A stretch of 55,883 bases of DNA from the IMG/VR virus record IMGVR_UViG_3300037961_005406, positions 1-55,883 of that record, one strand, 5' to 3'. Below, one piece after another: positions 29,887 to 37,692 of the stretch. A model generated the notes under the pieces. It did not search any database. It saw only the letters and a list, made by a program, of their open reading frames with translations, and had not been told where the DNA came from. A program made the translations under genes and the position numbers. Source of the stretch: a virus. Position 1 is the stretch's first letter. Each line of letters begins with the position of its first letter.

Positions 29887-30807
29887 ATGGCAATATCACG
29901 AGCACAACTAGTTAAAGAACTAGAGCCAGGTTTGAATGCTTTATTCGGCCTGGAATACAGTAGATATGAAAATCAACATGCGGAGATTTTCCCTACTGAA
30001 ACATCTGACAGAGCTTTCGAAGAGGAAGTAATGTTAAGCGGTTTCGCTTCAGCACCGGTTAAACAAGAAGGTGCAGGAGTAACGTTTGATTCAGCGGGTG
30101 AAACTTTCACAGCTAGATACTCACACGAAACTGTAGCATTAGCGTTCTCAATTACTGAGGAAGCAATCGAAGATAACCTGTACGACAGATTAGCTGCAAG
30201 ATACACAAGAGCTCTTGCAAGATCTATGTCGAACACTAAACAAGTAAAAGCAGCGTCAGTGTTAAACAACGCACAGAAAGCAACCGGTTTCAACGGTGGT
30301 GACGGAGTTTCTTTAATTAACTCTGCACACCCTCTTGCAACAGGTGGAACTTTCTCAAACGTTTTAGCAGTGGCTGCAGACCTTAACGAAACTTCACTTG
30401 AGCAATCGTTAATTGACATTGCATCATTTGTAGATGAAAGAGGACTAAAAATAGCTACTCAAGGTAGAAAAATGGTAATTCCAAAAGAATTACAATTCAC
30501 TGCTGAGAGAATTATGAAGTCTCCTCAAAGAGTCGGCACTGCTGATAACGACATCAACGCAATCGCTAACATGGGTATGGTTCCAGAAGGATATGTTGTA
30601 AATAACTTCTTATCTGACACTGATTCATACTTCTTGTTAACTGATGTTCCTAACGGTTTTAAACACTTCGTAAGAAGTCCAATTAAAACTGCTATGGAAG
30701 GTGATTTCGATACAGGAAACGTAAGATTTAAAGCTAGAGAAAGATACTCTTTTGGATTCTCTGATCCAAGATGTGTATTTGGTAACGGAAACTTACCTAC
30801 TAGTTAA
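29887..30807 (+). CDS. major capsid protein
   Basis: 306 residues. Features of an HK97-fold, Mu-like or podovirus capsid protein: EVMLSGFASAPVKQEGAGVTFD, AFSITEEAIEDNLYDRLAARYTRALARSM (the spine-helix region), LINSAHPLATGG, IATQGRKMVIPKELQFTAERI and FKARERYSFGFSDPR near the end. It has an AAAGGAG site, slightly higher GC third positions than neighbours, and a textbook terminator after the stop, all fitting strong expression. It forms the icosahedral shell. Confidence 0.9.
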   Translation: MAISRAQLVKELEPGLNALFGLEYSRYENQHAEIFPTETSDRAFEEEVMLSGFASAPVKQEGAGVTFDSAGETFTARYSHETVALAFSITEEAIEDNLYDRLAARYTRALARSMSNTKQVKAASVLNNAQKATGFNGGDGVSLINSAHPLATGGTFSNVLAVAADLNETSLEQSLIDIASFVDERGLKIATQGRKMVIPKELQFTAERIMKSPQRVGTADNDINAIANMGMVPEGYVVNNFLSDTDSYFLLTDVPNGFKHFVRSPIKTAMEGDFDTGNVRFKARERYSFGFSDPRCVFGNGNLPTS

Positions 30808-30830
30808 TAGTAATTAAAATTACTAACTTA

Positions 30831-30862
30831 AAAGGGGCGGAGTTTACTCTGCCCCTTTTTTT
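30831..30862 (+). terminator. rho-independent terminator after the major capsid gene
   Basis: AAAGGGGC (30831-30838) pairs with GCCCCTTT (30851-30858) and an internal GAG/CTC pair; the T-run TTTTTTT begins in the stem. Canonical intrinsic terminator, 24 nt after the capsid stop. Confidence 0.9.
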
Positions 30863-30891
30863 ATATATAATAAAAATACCTAGAATAAATT

Positions 30892-30934
30892 ATTATGTAG
30901 ACTGACTAGGCAGACGGTATAGAGACTACATAAT
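30892..30934 (+). other. 43-nt stem-loop upstream of the 30959 gene
   Basis: ATTATGTAG (30892-30900) and CTACATAAT (30926-30934) form a perfect 9-bp stem around a 25-nt loop (ACTGACTAGGCAGACGGTAT...). It lies between the capsid terminator and the next ribosome site. It may be a 5' mRNA structure or promoter-proximal regulator. The loop includes TATAGA, so promoter overlap is possible. Confidence 0.5.
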
Positions 30935-30958
30935 GAACGCTATACAAAGGAGAAAATT

Positions 30959-31504
30959 ATGGCAAATACTACATTTGACGGGCCAGTCAGATCAAAAAAT
31001 GGCTTTATTAATTTAGGACCTGCTGCAGTAAAAGCAGTTACTTTAGCAACAGATTTAACTGTTGCTGACCATGCTGGAAGATTAGTAACAATGGATCCAG
31101 CAGCAACACCTACTGCAATAACATTACCTGCAATTATTTCAACTGCTGATTCTGCTATCGCAGGACCAGGAAGTGATCCAAATAATAAAAACACAATAGG
31201 TACAACTTTTGAAATTCTTTTTATTGATGATTTCACAGGAACTATTAAAACTGCTAGCACAGATGACAAATTTATTGGTGCTGCTACAATCGGTATTGAT
31301 GCGTCAGTAGCCGGTAAACAATTTGTTGTAGCAACTAATGATAATGAAGTTAATCTTAATGGTGAAGCAGGAGCATCTGTTGCCACAACAGGTGGTCTAA
31401 AAGGTTCAAGAATTAAATTTACTGCAATCGCAGCTAACTTATATGCTGTAGAGGGTCAGCTTGTTGGTTCTGGATCAATTGCAACACCTTTTGATGCACA
31501 GTAA
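30959..31504 (+). CDS. virion structural protein (putative)
   Basis: 181 residues, all-beta, rich in Ala/Thr/Gly: MANTTFDGPVRSKNGFINLG, LVTMDPAATPTAITLPAI and GSRIKFTAIAANLYAVEGQ. Such proteins commonly follow the capsid gene in marine phages and are thought to decorate heads. AAAGGAG site. It follows its own leader and stem-loop. Confidence 0.65.
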   Translation: MANTTFDGPVRSKNGFINLGPAAVKAVTLATDLTVADHAGRLVTMDPAATPTAITLPAIISTADSAIAGPGSDPNNKNTIGTTFEILFIDDFTGTIKTASTDDKFIGAATIGIDASVAGKQFVVATNDNEVNLNGEAGASVATTGGLKGSRIKFTAIAANLYAVEGQLVGSGSIATPFDAQ

Positions 31505-31514
31505 TAATTAATTA

Positions 31515-31534
31515 GTGGCTCCTTCGGGAGCCAC
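31515..31534 (+). terminator. UUCG-tetraloop hairpin
   Basis: GTGGCTCC (31515-31522), TTCG loop, GGAGCCAC (31527-31534). UUCG tetraloops are exceptionally stable. No U-run follows, so it may pause or protect the transcript end rather than terminate. It lies 10 nt after the stop of the structural gene. Confidence 0.6.
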
Positions 31535-31551
31535 AACTATAGGAGAAAATT

Positions 31552-31842
31552 ATGGGTGGAGGAAGTTTTTCATCAGATCAATCGAGTGCTCATGCAACAT
31601 CCACAGCTCAAATGGTAGCTACGGGTAAAAGAGCAAGACTTACTTCGATACAAGGAAAAGGAAACAGTGCGAGTGGTTCTGTCATTTTTAGAAGTGGTGG
31701 TGCTACAGGAAGCGTAATTGCTACTTATCTTTTTGGAGAAGAAGGTTTAGATATGTATCTTCCTGGTAATGGTATTTTGTTTGAAGAAGGTATTCATGCA
31801 ACTATATCAGGAACAGGTGGTGTAACTATTACATTTACGTAA
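31552..31842 (+). CDS. small Gly/Ser-rich structural protein
   Basis: 96 residues, Gly/Ser/Thr-rich beta protein (MGGGSFSSDQSSAHATSTAQ..., ISGTGGVTITFT), likely a head or tail decoration protein by composition and location. TAGGAG ribosome site. Function not proven. Confidence 0.6.
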   Translation: MGGGSFSSDQSSAHATSTAQMVATGKRARLTSIQGKGNSASGSVIFRSGGATGSVIATYLFGEEGLDMYLPGNGILFEEGIHATISGTGGVTITFT

Positions 31843-31843
31843 G

Positions 31844-32164
31844 ATGGATTATTACGCTGATTTAGGATTAGAGATAGAATTTTTTAAGAGAGGTGGTATG
31901 CCTGCTCGTAATAAGAAAAACTATCGTAGCACTAAATCAGGTGCAGGAATGACTAGAGCCGGTGTTGCTGCTTACAGAAGAATGAATCCTGGTTCTAAAC
32001 TAAAAACAGCTGTCACAGGAAAAGTTAAAAAAGGATCTAAAGCAGCCAAACGTAGAAAATCTTATTGTGCAAGAAGTGCTGGACAAATGAAAATGCACAA
32101 TGTAAATTGCAGTAAAACTCCTGATAAGAGAATATGTGCTGCAAGGAGAAGATGGAAATGTTAA
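31844..32164 (+). CDS. DUF6321-like basic protein
   Basis: 106 residues, highly basic. Contains GMTRAGVAAYRRMNPGSKLKTAVTG and KKGSKAAKRRKSYCARSAGQM, the signature I associate with DUF6321 of marine phages. A possible nucleic-acid-binding or virion protein; no function known. It starts 1 nt after the upstream stop. Confidence 0.75.
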   Translation: MDYYADLGLEIEFFKRGGMPARNKKNYRSTKSGAGMTRAGVAAYRRMNPGSKLKTAVTGKVKKGSKAAKRRKSYCARSAGQMKMHNVNCSKTPDKRICAARRRWKC

Positions 32165-32857
32165 ATGGCTTATTTAAATGCAAATCTACCTCCAATATAT
32201 TGTAAAGTAAGAAAGGAATATCTTTATGATTTTAAAAAACATCAAGGAGGCTATAGTGACTGTGTTATCTTTGGCCTTACTTCCATTTCAGGTCGTGCAC
32301 TCTTATTTAACATTATGTTACCCAATGGCGCGTGCTTTTGGCGCTTGCCTATATCAGCGTTTTTTCAAAAAGAGTTCGATAGAGCCTCTGTGCCGGATAT
32401 GCAGACGCACGAATTGGAACTGTGGAACTGTTTCAGTTATTGGCCTAGTGTTCATAGCTTCGATTGGTTGGCTGGTATAAAAGGCAAATATCTAGGTTTA
32501 GACAAAAAATTTTATCACGGAGAATATCTATTTACTATTGATTGGGGACACCCAGATGTTAATATATTGAATGTTGAACATTCTGAAATTCCTCAAGAAC
32601 ACAAGTGTGCACATATATTGGCTCTTGATAACGGTAATTATGCAGCTCAGCCTAATAATCGCATTCTGTGGCATGTTAACAGTTACACTACTGACACATC
32701 TTGGCCTGACTATAAAGTCCAAACTACGTATTGGGATGCAGAAAACAGTGGCATGGTTACAGAAGATAGTGATAAGATGTTTTATGAAATGGAAGAAAAA
32801 GAAAAATCAGTAAGTGAATTATTACAAGAAGGTTTTGAAAAAGAACAAAATGATTGA
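32165..32857 (+). CDS. conserved marine-phage hypothetical protein
   Basis: 230 residues, rich in aromatic residues and Trp (LPISAFFQKEFDRASVPDMQ, FDWLAGIKGKYLGLDKKFYHGEYLFTIDW, WPDYKVQTTYWDAENSGMV), with an acidic helical C-terminus. I recall orthologues in uncultured marine phages; no role is known. It overlaps the next small gene by 8 nt. Confidence 0.7.
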   Translation: MAYLNANLPPIYCKVRKEYLYDFKKHQGGYSDCVIFGLTSISGRALLFNIMLPNGACFWRLPISAFFQKEFDRASVPDMQTHELELWNCFSYWPSVHSFDWLAGIKGKYLGLDKKFYHGEYLFTIDWGHPDVNILNVEHSEIPQEHKCAHILALDNGNYAAQPNNRILWHVNSYTTDTSWPDYKVQTTYWDAENSGMVTEDSDKMFYEMEEKEKSVSELLQEGFEKEQND

Positions 32858-32987
32858 TAAATGGATATACGCTTTTTTTGGGGGACTAGACAAAATGTGT
32901 TCTTTCATGGATAATTTATGGAACTTTTTTACTGCACCAAGATGTAAATGTGGTAAAAAGAAAACAGGAGCTAAAAATGATAGATAA
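32850..32987 (+). CDS. 45-residue small protein
   Basis: Starts within the end of the preceding gene. MIDKWIYAFFGGLDKMCSFM is amphipathic and aromatic; the end has CKCGKKK. Possibly membrane-associated. Not recognised. Confidence 0.5.
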   Translation: MIDKWIYAFFGGLDKMCSFMDNLWNFFTAPRCKCGKKKTGAKNDR

Positions 32988-33081
32988 GATAAAAAATGCG
33001 TGGGCTCATTATTGGGCAGATCACAAAATTGGTTTAGCTATCGTTGCTGCAATAGTAATAGCAGCAATATGGCTTGGTTAA
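32977..33081 (+). CDS. 34-residue single-span membrane protein
   Basis: MIDKIKNAWAHYWADHKIG followed by a hydrophobic helix (LAIVAAIVIAAIWLG). The ATG overlaps the preceding gene and follows CAGGAGC. A minimal membrane peptide; function unknown. Confidence 0.55.
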   Translation: MIDKIKNAWAHYWADHKIGLAIVAAIVIAAIWLG

Positions 33082-33092
33082 TAATAAACAAT

Positions 33093-33120
33093 AAAAGTTC
33101 CGGCAATAGTCGGAACTTTT
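33093..33120 (+). terminator. rho-independent terminator
   Basis: AAAAGTTCCG (33093-33102) and CGGAACTTTT (33111-33120), a 10-bp perfect stem with an 8-nt loop, ending in T4. It terminates the small-gene run after the 32977 peptide. Confidence 0.75.
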
Positions 33121-33132
33121 ACAGAGGTAAAT

Positions 33133-33225
33133 ATGGAGCTAAACAGGATGAACTACTATTTTACAGGTACTCTTATTCTGTTATTAGTTTTTTTAGCTCT
33201 ATGTGGAGGACCAACAGGTTATTAA
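33133..33225 (+). CDS. 30-residue membrane peptide
   Basis: MELNRMNYYFTGTLILLLVFLALCGG..., one hydrophobic span and a Cys at the end of the helix. An inner ATG (33148) is an alternative start. Short, but preceded by AGAGGTAA and followed directly by another gene. Confidence 0.4.
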   Translation: MELNRMNYYFTGTLILLLVFLALCGGPTGY

Positions 33226-33226
33226 A

Positions 33227-33391
33227 ATGAGAGATACAAAAGTATTAGATAGATTTAGAGAAAAAAGTGAAAAAAAATATAAAGAAATGCTACTATTTCA
33301 AAATTTAAAAAAAGAAGTTAAAATAGGAGCTAATGGAACACAATCTTATATTATCAAAAAAGGAATAAACAAAGGAAAGAAACTTGGCTAA
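33227..33391 (+). CDS. 54-residue basic hypothetical protein
   Basis: MRDTKVLDRFREKSEKKYKE..., basic and helical with a Gly/Lys tail. The ATG at 33227 is adjacent to the previous stop. No family recognised. Confidence 0.5.
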   Translation: MRDTKVLDRFREKSEKKYKEMLLFQNLKKEVKIGANGTQSYIIKKGINKGKKLG

Positions 33392-33761
33392 TAAACCACT
33401 CAACATAGGAGAAGAAGCACGGGTGCAGATGCCGATGAAGACGGTTGCTAGCTTGATCGTGCTCGTTGCAGCTGGCGTGTTCGCTTATACGGAGCTTACG
33501 GCCAGGTTAGTTTCACTAGAGACATCACGTGAGTTGTTTGAAAATGATTTGTTAAAGCGAAGTGAACAAGTCCCCATAGATCAGGAGCAACATTTTTTAA
33601 TCGAGGATTTGTACAAGTCCGTTGAGAAAATGGAAGAGACTCAAGAGATGAATATGACCAATAAAGTAAATATCGAGTTTTTAAGAGAGCAGCTTGATCA
33701 AGCATTGTCTGATATCGAAGAGCTGAAAGATAAAGTTAGAGCAAACGGGAGTCACGAATGA
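33384..33761 (+). CDS. membrane-anchored coiled-coil protein, TTG start
   Basis: 125 residues. A short basic N-terminus is followed by one membrane span (TVASLIVLVAAGVFAYTEL, about 20-38) and a long charged helix with a C-terminal coiled-coil (NIEFLREQLDQALSDIEEL). TTG at 33384 is preferred because AAAGGAAAG precedes it and I recall relatives beginning MAN; the next ATG is 45 nt inside. The topology would suit a spanin-like or virion role, but this is not established. Confidence 0.6.
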   Translation: MANKPLNIGEEARVQMPMKTVASLIVLVAAGVFAYTELTARLVSLETSRELFENDLLKRSEQVPIDQEQHFLIEDLYKSVEKMEETQEMNMTNKVNIEFLREQLDQALSDIEELKDKVRANGSHE

Positions 33762-33976
33762 CAGAGATGGTGATAGCTTTACTTATGATAATCAACGGAG
33801 AGATCAAGGAGGCACGTATCCAGAATTCAATGTCTGAATGTCTCAAGGGTTCACGTGTAGCAAAACGTCAGTTAAAACCAGATAGCAAAGTAAAGTATCA
33901 GTGCCTAAAGTCGATGGCTGAATTAGAGTTGAACATAGATGGTAGCAAAAGTATTAAGAAATTAATTTTGAAATAA
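33758..33976 (+). CDS. small secreted protein
   Basis: 72 residues with a short hydrophobic N-terminus (MTEMVIALLMIINGEI) and two cysteines (SECLKGS, YQCLKSM). Similar in scale to the secreted protein at 9318. The ATG overlaps the preceding stop (ATGA). Role unknown, possibly envelope-directed. Confidence 0.5.
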   Translation: MTEMVIALLMIINGEIKEARIQNSMSECLKGSRVAKRQLKPDSKVKYQCLKSMAELELNIDGSKSIKKLILK

Positions 33977-33985
33977 AACTTTTTT

Positions 33986-34582
33986 GTGCAAATTATTCCG
34001 ATATTTTCTAAACCAATTTATATTAATAAAATAAATATAGAGACCAAAAAAATTTTTAACATTTTAAATAATTTTCATTTAAGTAAATCAAGAGACGATT
34101 CTAAATCTAGTGATATTGCAATAAATTACAATGTACTTAATATGGCTGAATTGAATGAATTAAAAGAAAAAATTGTAATATCTTATGAAGACTTTCTTAA
34201 CAACAATTTACATTATAAAAACAAATTTAAAATAACCACTTCTTGGATAACTAGAACTTTACCAGGCCAAAAATCACACGCTCACAATCATTTAAACAGT
34301 ATGTTTAGTGGTGTATTTTACGTACAAACTAAAAAAAATTGTGGAAAAATTCAATTTCAAAATTTATTTAATAAAACTTTTCATTTAAATATAAAAAGTT
34401 ATAATATCTACAATTCTGATTTTTGGGATATAGAACCATCAGATGGTTTAATTTTAATTTTTCCTTCTGAGATATATCATCAAGTATTAGAAAATTTTTC
34501 TGATCTTGAAAGAGTTTCAATAGCTTTTAATTTATTACCTATTGGAAAAATTGGAGAACATGATAGTCAATTAAAATTATGA
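33986..34582 (+). CDS. 2OG-Fe(II) oxygenase (TIGR02466-like)
   Basis: 198 residues, GTG start. The family pattern is clear: SWITRTLPGQKSHAHNHLNS with clustered His (98, 100, 102), SGVFYV strand, then LILIFPSEIYHQVLEN (H165) and ERVSIAFNLL (R176). Phage relatives are predicted hydroxylases; the substrate is unknown. It overlaps the halogenase start (ATGA), so the two are translationally coupled and may act on the same molecule. Confidence 0.8.
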   Translation: MQIIPIFSKPIYINKINIETKKIFNILNNFHLSKSRDDSKSSDIAINYNVLNMAELNELKEKIVISYEDFLNNNLHYKNKFKITTSWITRTLPGQKSHAHNHLNSMFSGVFYVQTKKNCGKIQFQNLFNKTFHLNIKSYNIYNSDFWDIEPSDGLILIFPSEIYHQVLENFSDLERVSIAFNLLPIGKIGEHDSQLKL

Positions 34583-36114
34583 TTAAAAAAATAGTTATCG
34601 TTGGAGGAGGCACAGCTGGTTGGATAACTGCATCCATACTTATATATAAATTAAATCCAAAAATAAAAATTTCGTTGATAGAATCTAAAGAAATACCAAT
34701 TGTTGGAGTCGGAGAAAGCACGACAGGGACTATTTCTCAACTAATAGATGATCATACTCATTTAGGAGGTATAAGAAATTTTTTAAAAGAAACAGGAGCC
34801 ACTTACAAATATGGTATTAGACATGTGGATTGGTTACGAAAAAACCATTCATTTGTTAGCCCCATAGGATCTTCTTTTGAAAGATGGAAAAAATATCCAA
34901 CAGAAGACTATGACCATATTAGAATTTATCATGTGGCAGAAAAATTAAATTATGTAATACCACTTCAAAATCAATTGATGCTTCAAGATAAATTATATTA
35001 TGTAAAACATGGAGATAAATATCAAATGATGCATGATTTAGATGATGGTTTACACATAGATGCCTTTAAAACTTCAGATTATTTTAGAAAAAAATGTTTA
35101 TCTACAGGCAGAATAACAAGAATTGAGGATACAATTCAAAGTTTTATCAAAAATGATCTTGGTGGTGTTAAAACTTTAAAATTAAAATCTGGTAAAGAGT
35201 TAGACGCTGATTTATTTATTGATTGTTCTGGATGGCATAAAACTTTAATTAAAGATATGGGAGTAAATTTTGTTTCTTATGAAAATAATTTATTAACAAA
35301 TAGAGCTATTTTATTTCCTAAAAAAAATAAGGAAAATGATATACTGAAAAATCATCTTACAGCAACTGCAAGAAAATACGGTTGGACATTTGAAATTCCT
35401 TTACAAGAAAGAACAGGAAGAGGTTACATAATAAATCGGCATATGGTTTCCGATGAGGATGCAGTTAAAGAAATGAATGAGTGTTTTAATGAGGAGATTG
35501 AAGTTAAAAAAACAATAAACTTTGAAGTAGGTAGACTTAATAATTTTTGGATTAAAAATGTTTTAGCAGTAGGGCTATGTTCTAATTTTATAGAACCTTT
35601 GGAAGCTACCGGTTTACATACAACAATTGAACAAGTCGAACATTTTTGTGATTATTATTTAAATGATACTTTGGATTTATATGATTATTATTTACAAAAA
35701 AATTACAACGATCACATTACAAGTTTTATTGATGATATAAGAGATTTTATTTTACTTCATTATCAAACAAAAAGAACTGATACAGATTTTTGGATAGAGT
35801 CTTCATCTAAAAAAAGATGGACAGAAGAGTTTAAAAGAAAGATGTACACTTGGAAAAAAAGAATGCCAAGAAAACACGATTATCATCACAAAGGTAGATT
35901 ACACGGTTTAAGTAATGCTTTGTGGTTACAAGTTGGTCATGGTTATGAAATTTTTGATAGTGAAATAGCAAAAAAAGAGTTAGAATATTATGGATTATAT
36001 GATATAGCCAAACAGCAATTAAATGAAATAGGAGTTTTTTCTAAGTATTGTGTGGATAATGCTATGACTACTAATGACTTTTACAAACTACTAAATAATG
36101 GTAAAATAAATTAA
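34579..36114 (+). CDS. flavin-dependent halogenase (tryptophan-halogenase family)
   Basis: 511 residues. FAD-binding GGGTAGW (9-15) and VGVGES (42-47). Lys77 in TYKYGIRHVDW aligns with the catalytic Lys79 of PrnA/RebH, which guides HOCl to the substrate. The family WxWxIP motif appears as WTFEIP (269-274), with Phe in place of the second Trp. NFIEPLEATGLH (337-347) matches the FxEPLxxTGI active-site segment. Length fits the family (~510-540). Phage precedent: VirX1 of cyanophage Syn10. Halide preference and substrate cannot be told; no flavin reductase is seen. Overlaps the upstream oxygenase by 4 nt; the downstream M15 peptidase gene starts 2 nt later. Confidence 0.88.
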   Translation: MIKKIVIVGGGTAGWITASILIYKLNPKIKISLIESKEIPIVGVGESTTGTISQLIDDHTHLGGIRNFLKETGATYKYGIRHVDWLRKNHSFVSPIGSSFERWKKYPTEDYDHIRIYHVAEKLNYVIPLQNQLMLQDKLYYVKHGDKYQMMHDLDDGLHIDAFKTSDYFRKKCLSTGRITRIEDTIQSFIKNDLGGVKTLKLKSGKELDADLFIDCSGWHKTLIKDMGVNFVSYENNLLTNRAILFPKKNKENDILKNHLTATARKYGWTFEIPLQERTGRGYIINRHMVSDEDAVKEMNECFNEEIEVKKTINFEVGRLNNFWIKNVLAVGLCSNFIEPLEATGLHTTIEQVEHFCDYYLNDTLDLYDYYLQKNYNDHITSFIDDIRDFILLHYQTKRTDTDFWIESSSKKRWTEEFKRKMYTWKKRMPRKHDYHHKGRLHGLSNALWLQVGHGYEIFDSEIAKKELEYYGLYDIAKQQLNEIGVFSKYCVDNAMTTNDFYKLLNNGKIN

Positions 36115-36115
36115 T

Positions 36116-36592
36116 ATGAATCTTTCACGTAACTTTACTCTTCAAGAGCTAATTAAATCTGACACTGCAATCAGGTTGGATATAAATAATAATCCAAACT
36201 CTGGTCAAATAGAAAAACTAAAAGCACTTTGTGAAAATATTTTGCAACCCGTTCGGGATCACTTCGGTAGAGTTAAAGTGACTAGCGGATTCCGTAGCGA
36301 GCAGCTGTGCCTAAAGATAGGTAGCTCAGTCAACAGTCAACATGCCCGTGCAGAGGCTGCGGATTTTGAAGTGATGGGAACAGACAATGCAGAATTAGCT
36401 GATTGGATCAATCAGAATCTAGACTACGATCAATTAATATTGGAGTTCTACACTCCTGGTGAGCCGAACAGTGGGTGGATACATTGCAGCTATACACCTG
36501 ACCAACCAAGAAAACAATTCTTACACGCGTACAAATCAGAAGGTAAAACTAAATACAAACCTGTGATTGGTAAAGCTAAAGATTTGGTATGA
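36116..36592 (+). CDS. endolysin: peptidase M15-type
   Basis: 158 residues. The zinc ligands of the M15_3 family are visible: SQHARAEAADFEV (H76, D83) and WIHCSY (H123), with TSGFRSEQL in between. These enzymes cleave D-Ala-containing peptide links in peptidoglycan. No signal peptide, so a holin is needed; the candidate is at 26574. Sitting inside the halogenase/oxygenase cluster is unusual. Confidence 0.88.
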   Translation: MNLSRNFTLQELIKSDTAIRLDINNNPNSGQIEKLKALCENILQPVRDHFGRVKVTSGFRSEQLCLKIGSSVNSQHARAEAADFEVMGTDNAELADWINQNLDYDQLILEFYTPGEPNSGWIHCSYTPDQPRKQFLHAYKSEGKTKYKPVIGKAKDLV

Positions 36593-37128
36593 TTAACGTA
36601 ATCCAACATTTAGAAAAACCTTTACTAATACAAAGCACTTTTATTAAAGCAAAAATAGGCGATTTCGATTCAGAATATTTTATAAACAAAATAGAACATT
36701 CTTTAAAAGAAGATAATTCAAAAAATAATATGACAAATGTAAAAGGTCAAATGACTAATTGGACAGCATTTGTAAATGATGAATATTTATCGAAAATAAT
36801 TTTTAATTTTTTAACTCATATAGAATATAATTTTGAACAAAATTTACAGTTGATAGAGGCTTGGGGTATAAAAATGCAAGAAAATAATTATACAAAACTT
36901 CACAATCATAGAAGATGTGATTGGTCTGCTATACTTTATTTAAACGATTGTTCTACTCCTTTAATTTTTCCAGAATCAAATATGGAAGTATATCCAGAAG
37001 CAGGATTGTTCGTTTTTTTTAGTGGTTTTATGAAACACCAAACTAGAACAATTAAAAAAAATGAGGTAAAATATGCCATACCTTGTAACTTTAATTTAGT
37101 TGGTTTACCACAATATAACAAAGATTAG
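36589..37128 (+). CDS. 2OG-Fe(II) oxygenase-like protein
   Basis: 179 residues. EAWGIKMQENNYTKLHNHRRCDWSAILYLND (H105, H107, D111), LIFPESNMEVYPEAGLFVFFSG and MKHQTRTIKKNE (H150) give the jelly-roll strand order of 2OG oxygenases. The first motif is HNHxxxD rather than plain HxD, so the exact metal triad is uncertain. Overlaps the endolysin by 4 nt, which makes it part of the same unit. Confidence 0.75.
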   Translation: MINVIQHLEKPLLIQSTFIKAKIGDFDSEYFINKIEHSLKEDNSKNNMTNVKGQMTNWTAFVNDEYLSKIIFNFLTHIEYNFEQNLQLIEAWGIKMQENNYTKLHNHRRCDWSAILYLNDCSTPLIFPESNMEVYPEAGLFVFFSGFMKHQTRTIKKNEVKYAIPCNFNLVGLPQYNKD

Positions 37129-37135
37129 GAGAGAA

Positions 37136-37279
37136 ATGACAATATCAAGATCACAAATATCCAAACAAGTTGATGGCAAATTAAGAGGTGCCAGAGATGA
37201 AAAGAAAAAAGATAAAAAAACAGTTAAAAAAAATAAACCCCTTAAAAAGAATCCTCTTAGCAGGACATTTACTGTTTAG
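37136..37279 (+). CDS. 47-residue basic hypothetical protein
   Basis: AGGAGAGA ribosome site 4 nt before the ATG. MTISRSQISKQVDGKLRGARD then a Lys-rich stretch. Small, basic; DNA association possible. Not recognised. Confidence 0.5.
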   Translation: MTISRSQISKQVDGKLRGARDEKKKDKKTVKKNKPLKKNPLSRTFTV

Positions 37280-37296
37280 GCAAAGAGTGGTACAAT
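37268..37296 (+). promoter_or_regulatory. sigma70-like promoter
   Basis: TTTACT (37268-37273) and TACAAT (37291-37296) with a 17-nt spacer, 34 nt before the ATG of the next gene. The -35 lies in the 3' end of the preceding small gene. Confidence 0.6.
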
Positions 37297-37329
37297 CTAA
37301 GAAGTTGTACAACCGAAAAAGGCTTAAAC

Positions 37330-37692
37330 ATGACAAAACTATGTGCTAGAGGCAAAGCGGCCGCTAAAAGAAAATTTAAAGTATACCCGTCTGCATATGC
37401 GAACGCATACGCTAGTAAGATTTGTGCGGGTAAAATAAAAGATCCATCAGGAACTAAAAGAAAAGATTGGGGACCTAAAAAAGCTAGTAAAGGTGCAGAT
37501 ATAAAAATTAAAAAAGTTGCAAAAGCTTTACACAAAGCATCAGGATTACATAAACAACAAGCTAAAACATTAGAATCAATAAAAGCTAATAAAGGAGCTT
37601 ATACAGGTTCTTATATGAAAAGCGAGATTGCTGGAGAACCTGCATCTAATGAAAGTTTAGTTTCATACTATGGAGACATGATAGATGTCTAG
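37330..37692 (+). CDS. conserved basic marine-phage protein
   Basis: 120 residues. LCARGKAAAKRKFKVYPSAYANAYASKICAGK is a signature I recall from many marine phages; the following Lys-rich part is basic. Two Cys in the conserved block. A nucleic-acid or virion protein by charge; function unknown. Overlaps the next gene by 8 nt. Confidence 0.7.
   Translation: MTKLCARGKAAAKRKFKVYPSAYANAYASKICAGKIKDPSGTKRKDWGPKKASKGADIKIKKVAKALHKASGLHKQQAKTLESIKANKGAYTGSYMKSEIAGEPASNESLVSYYGDMIDV

Noticed and set aside
30892-30934. tRNA gene
   Set aside because: Only one stem of 9 bp; too short and lacks the D, anticodon and T arms.
32226-32480. 84-codon hydrophobic frame within the 32165 gene
   Set aside because: Alternative frame of a conserved-looking protein, no ribosome site of its own.
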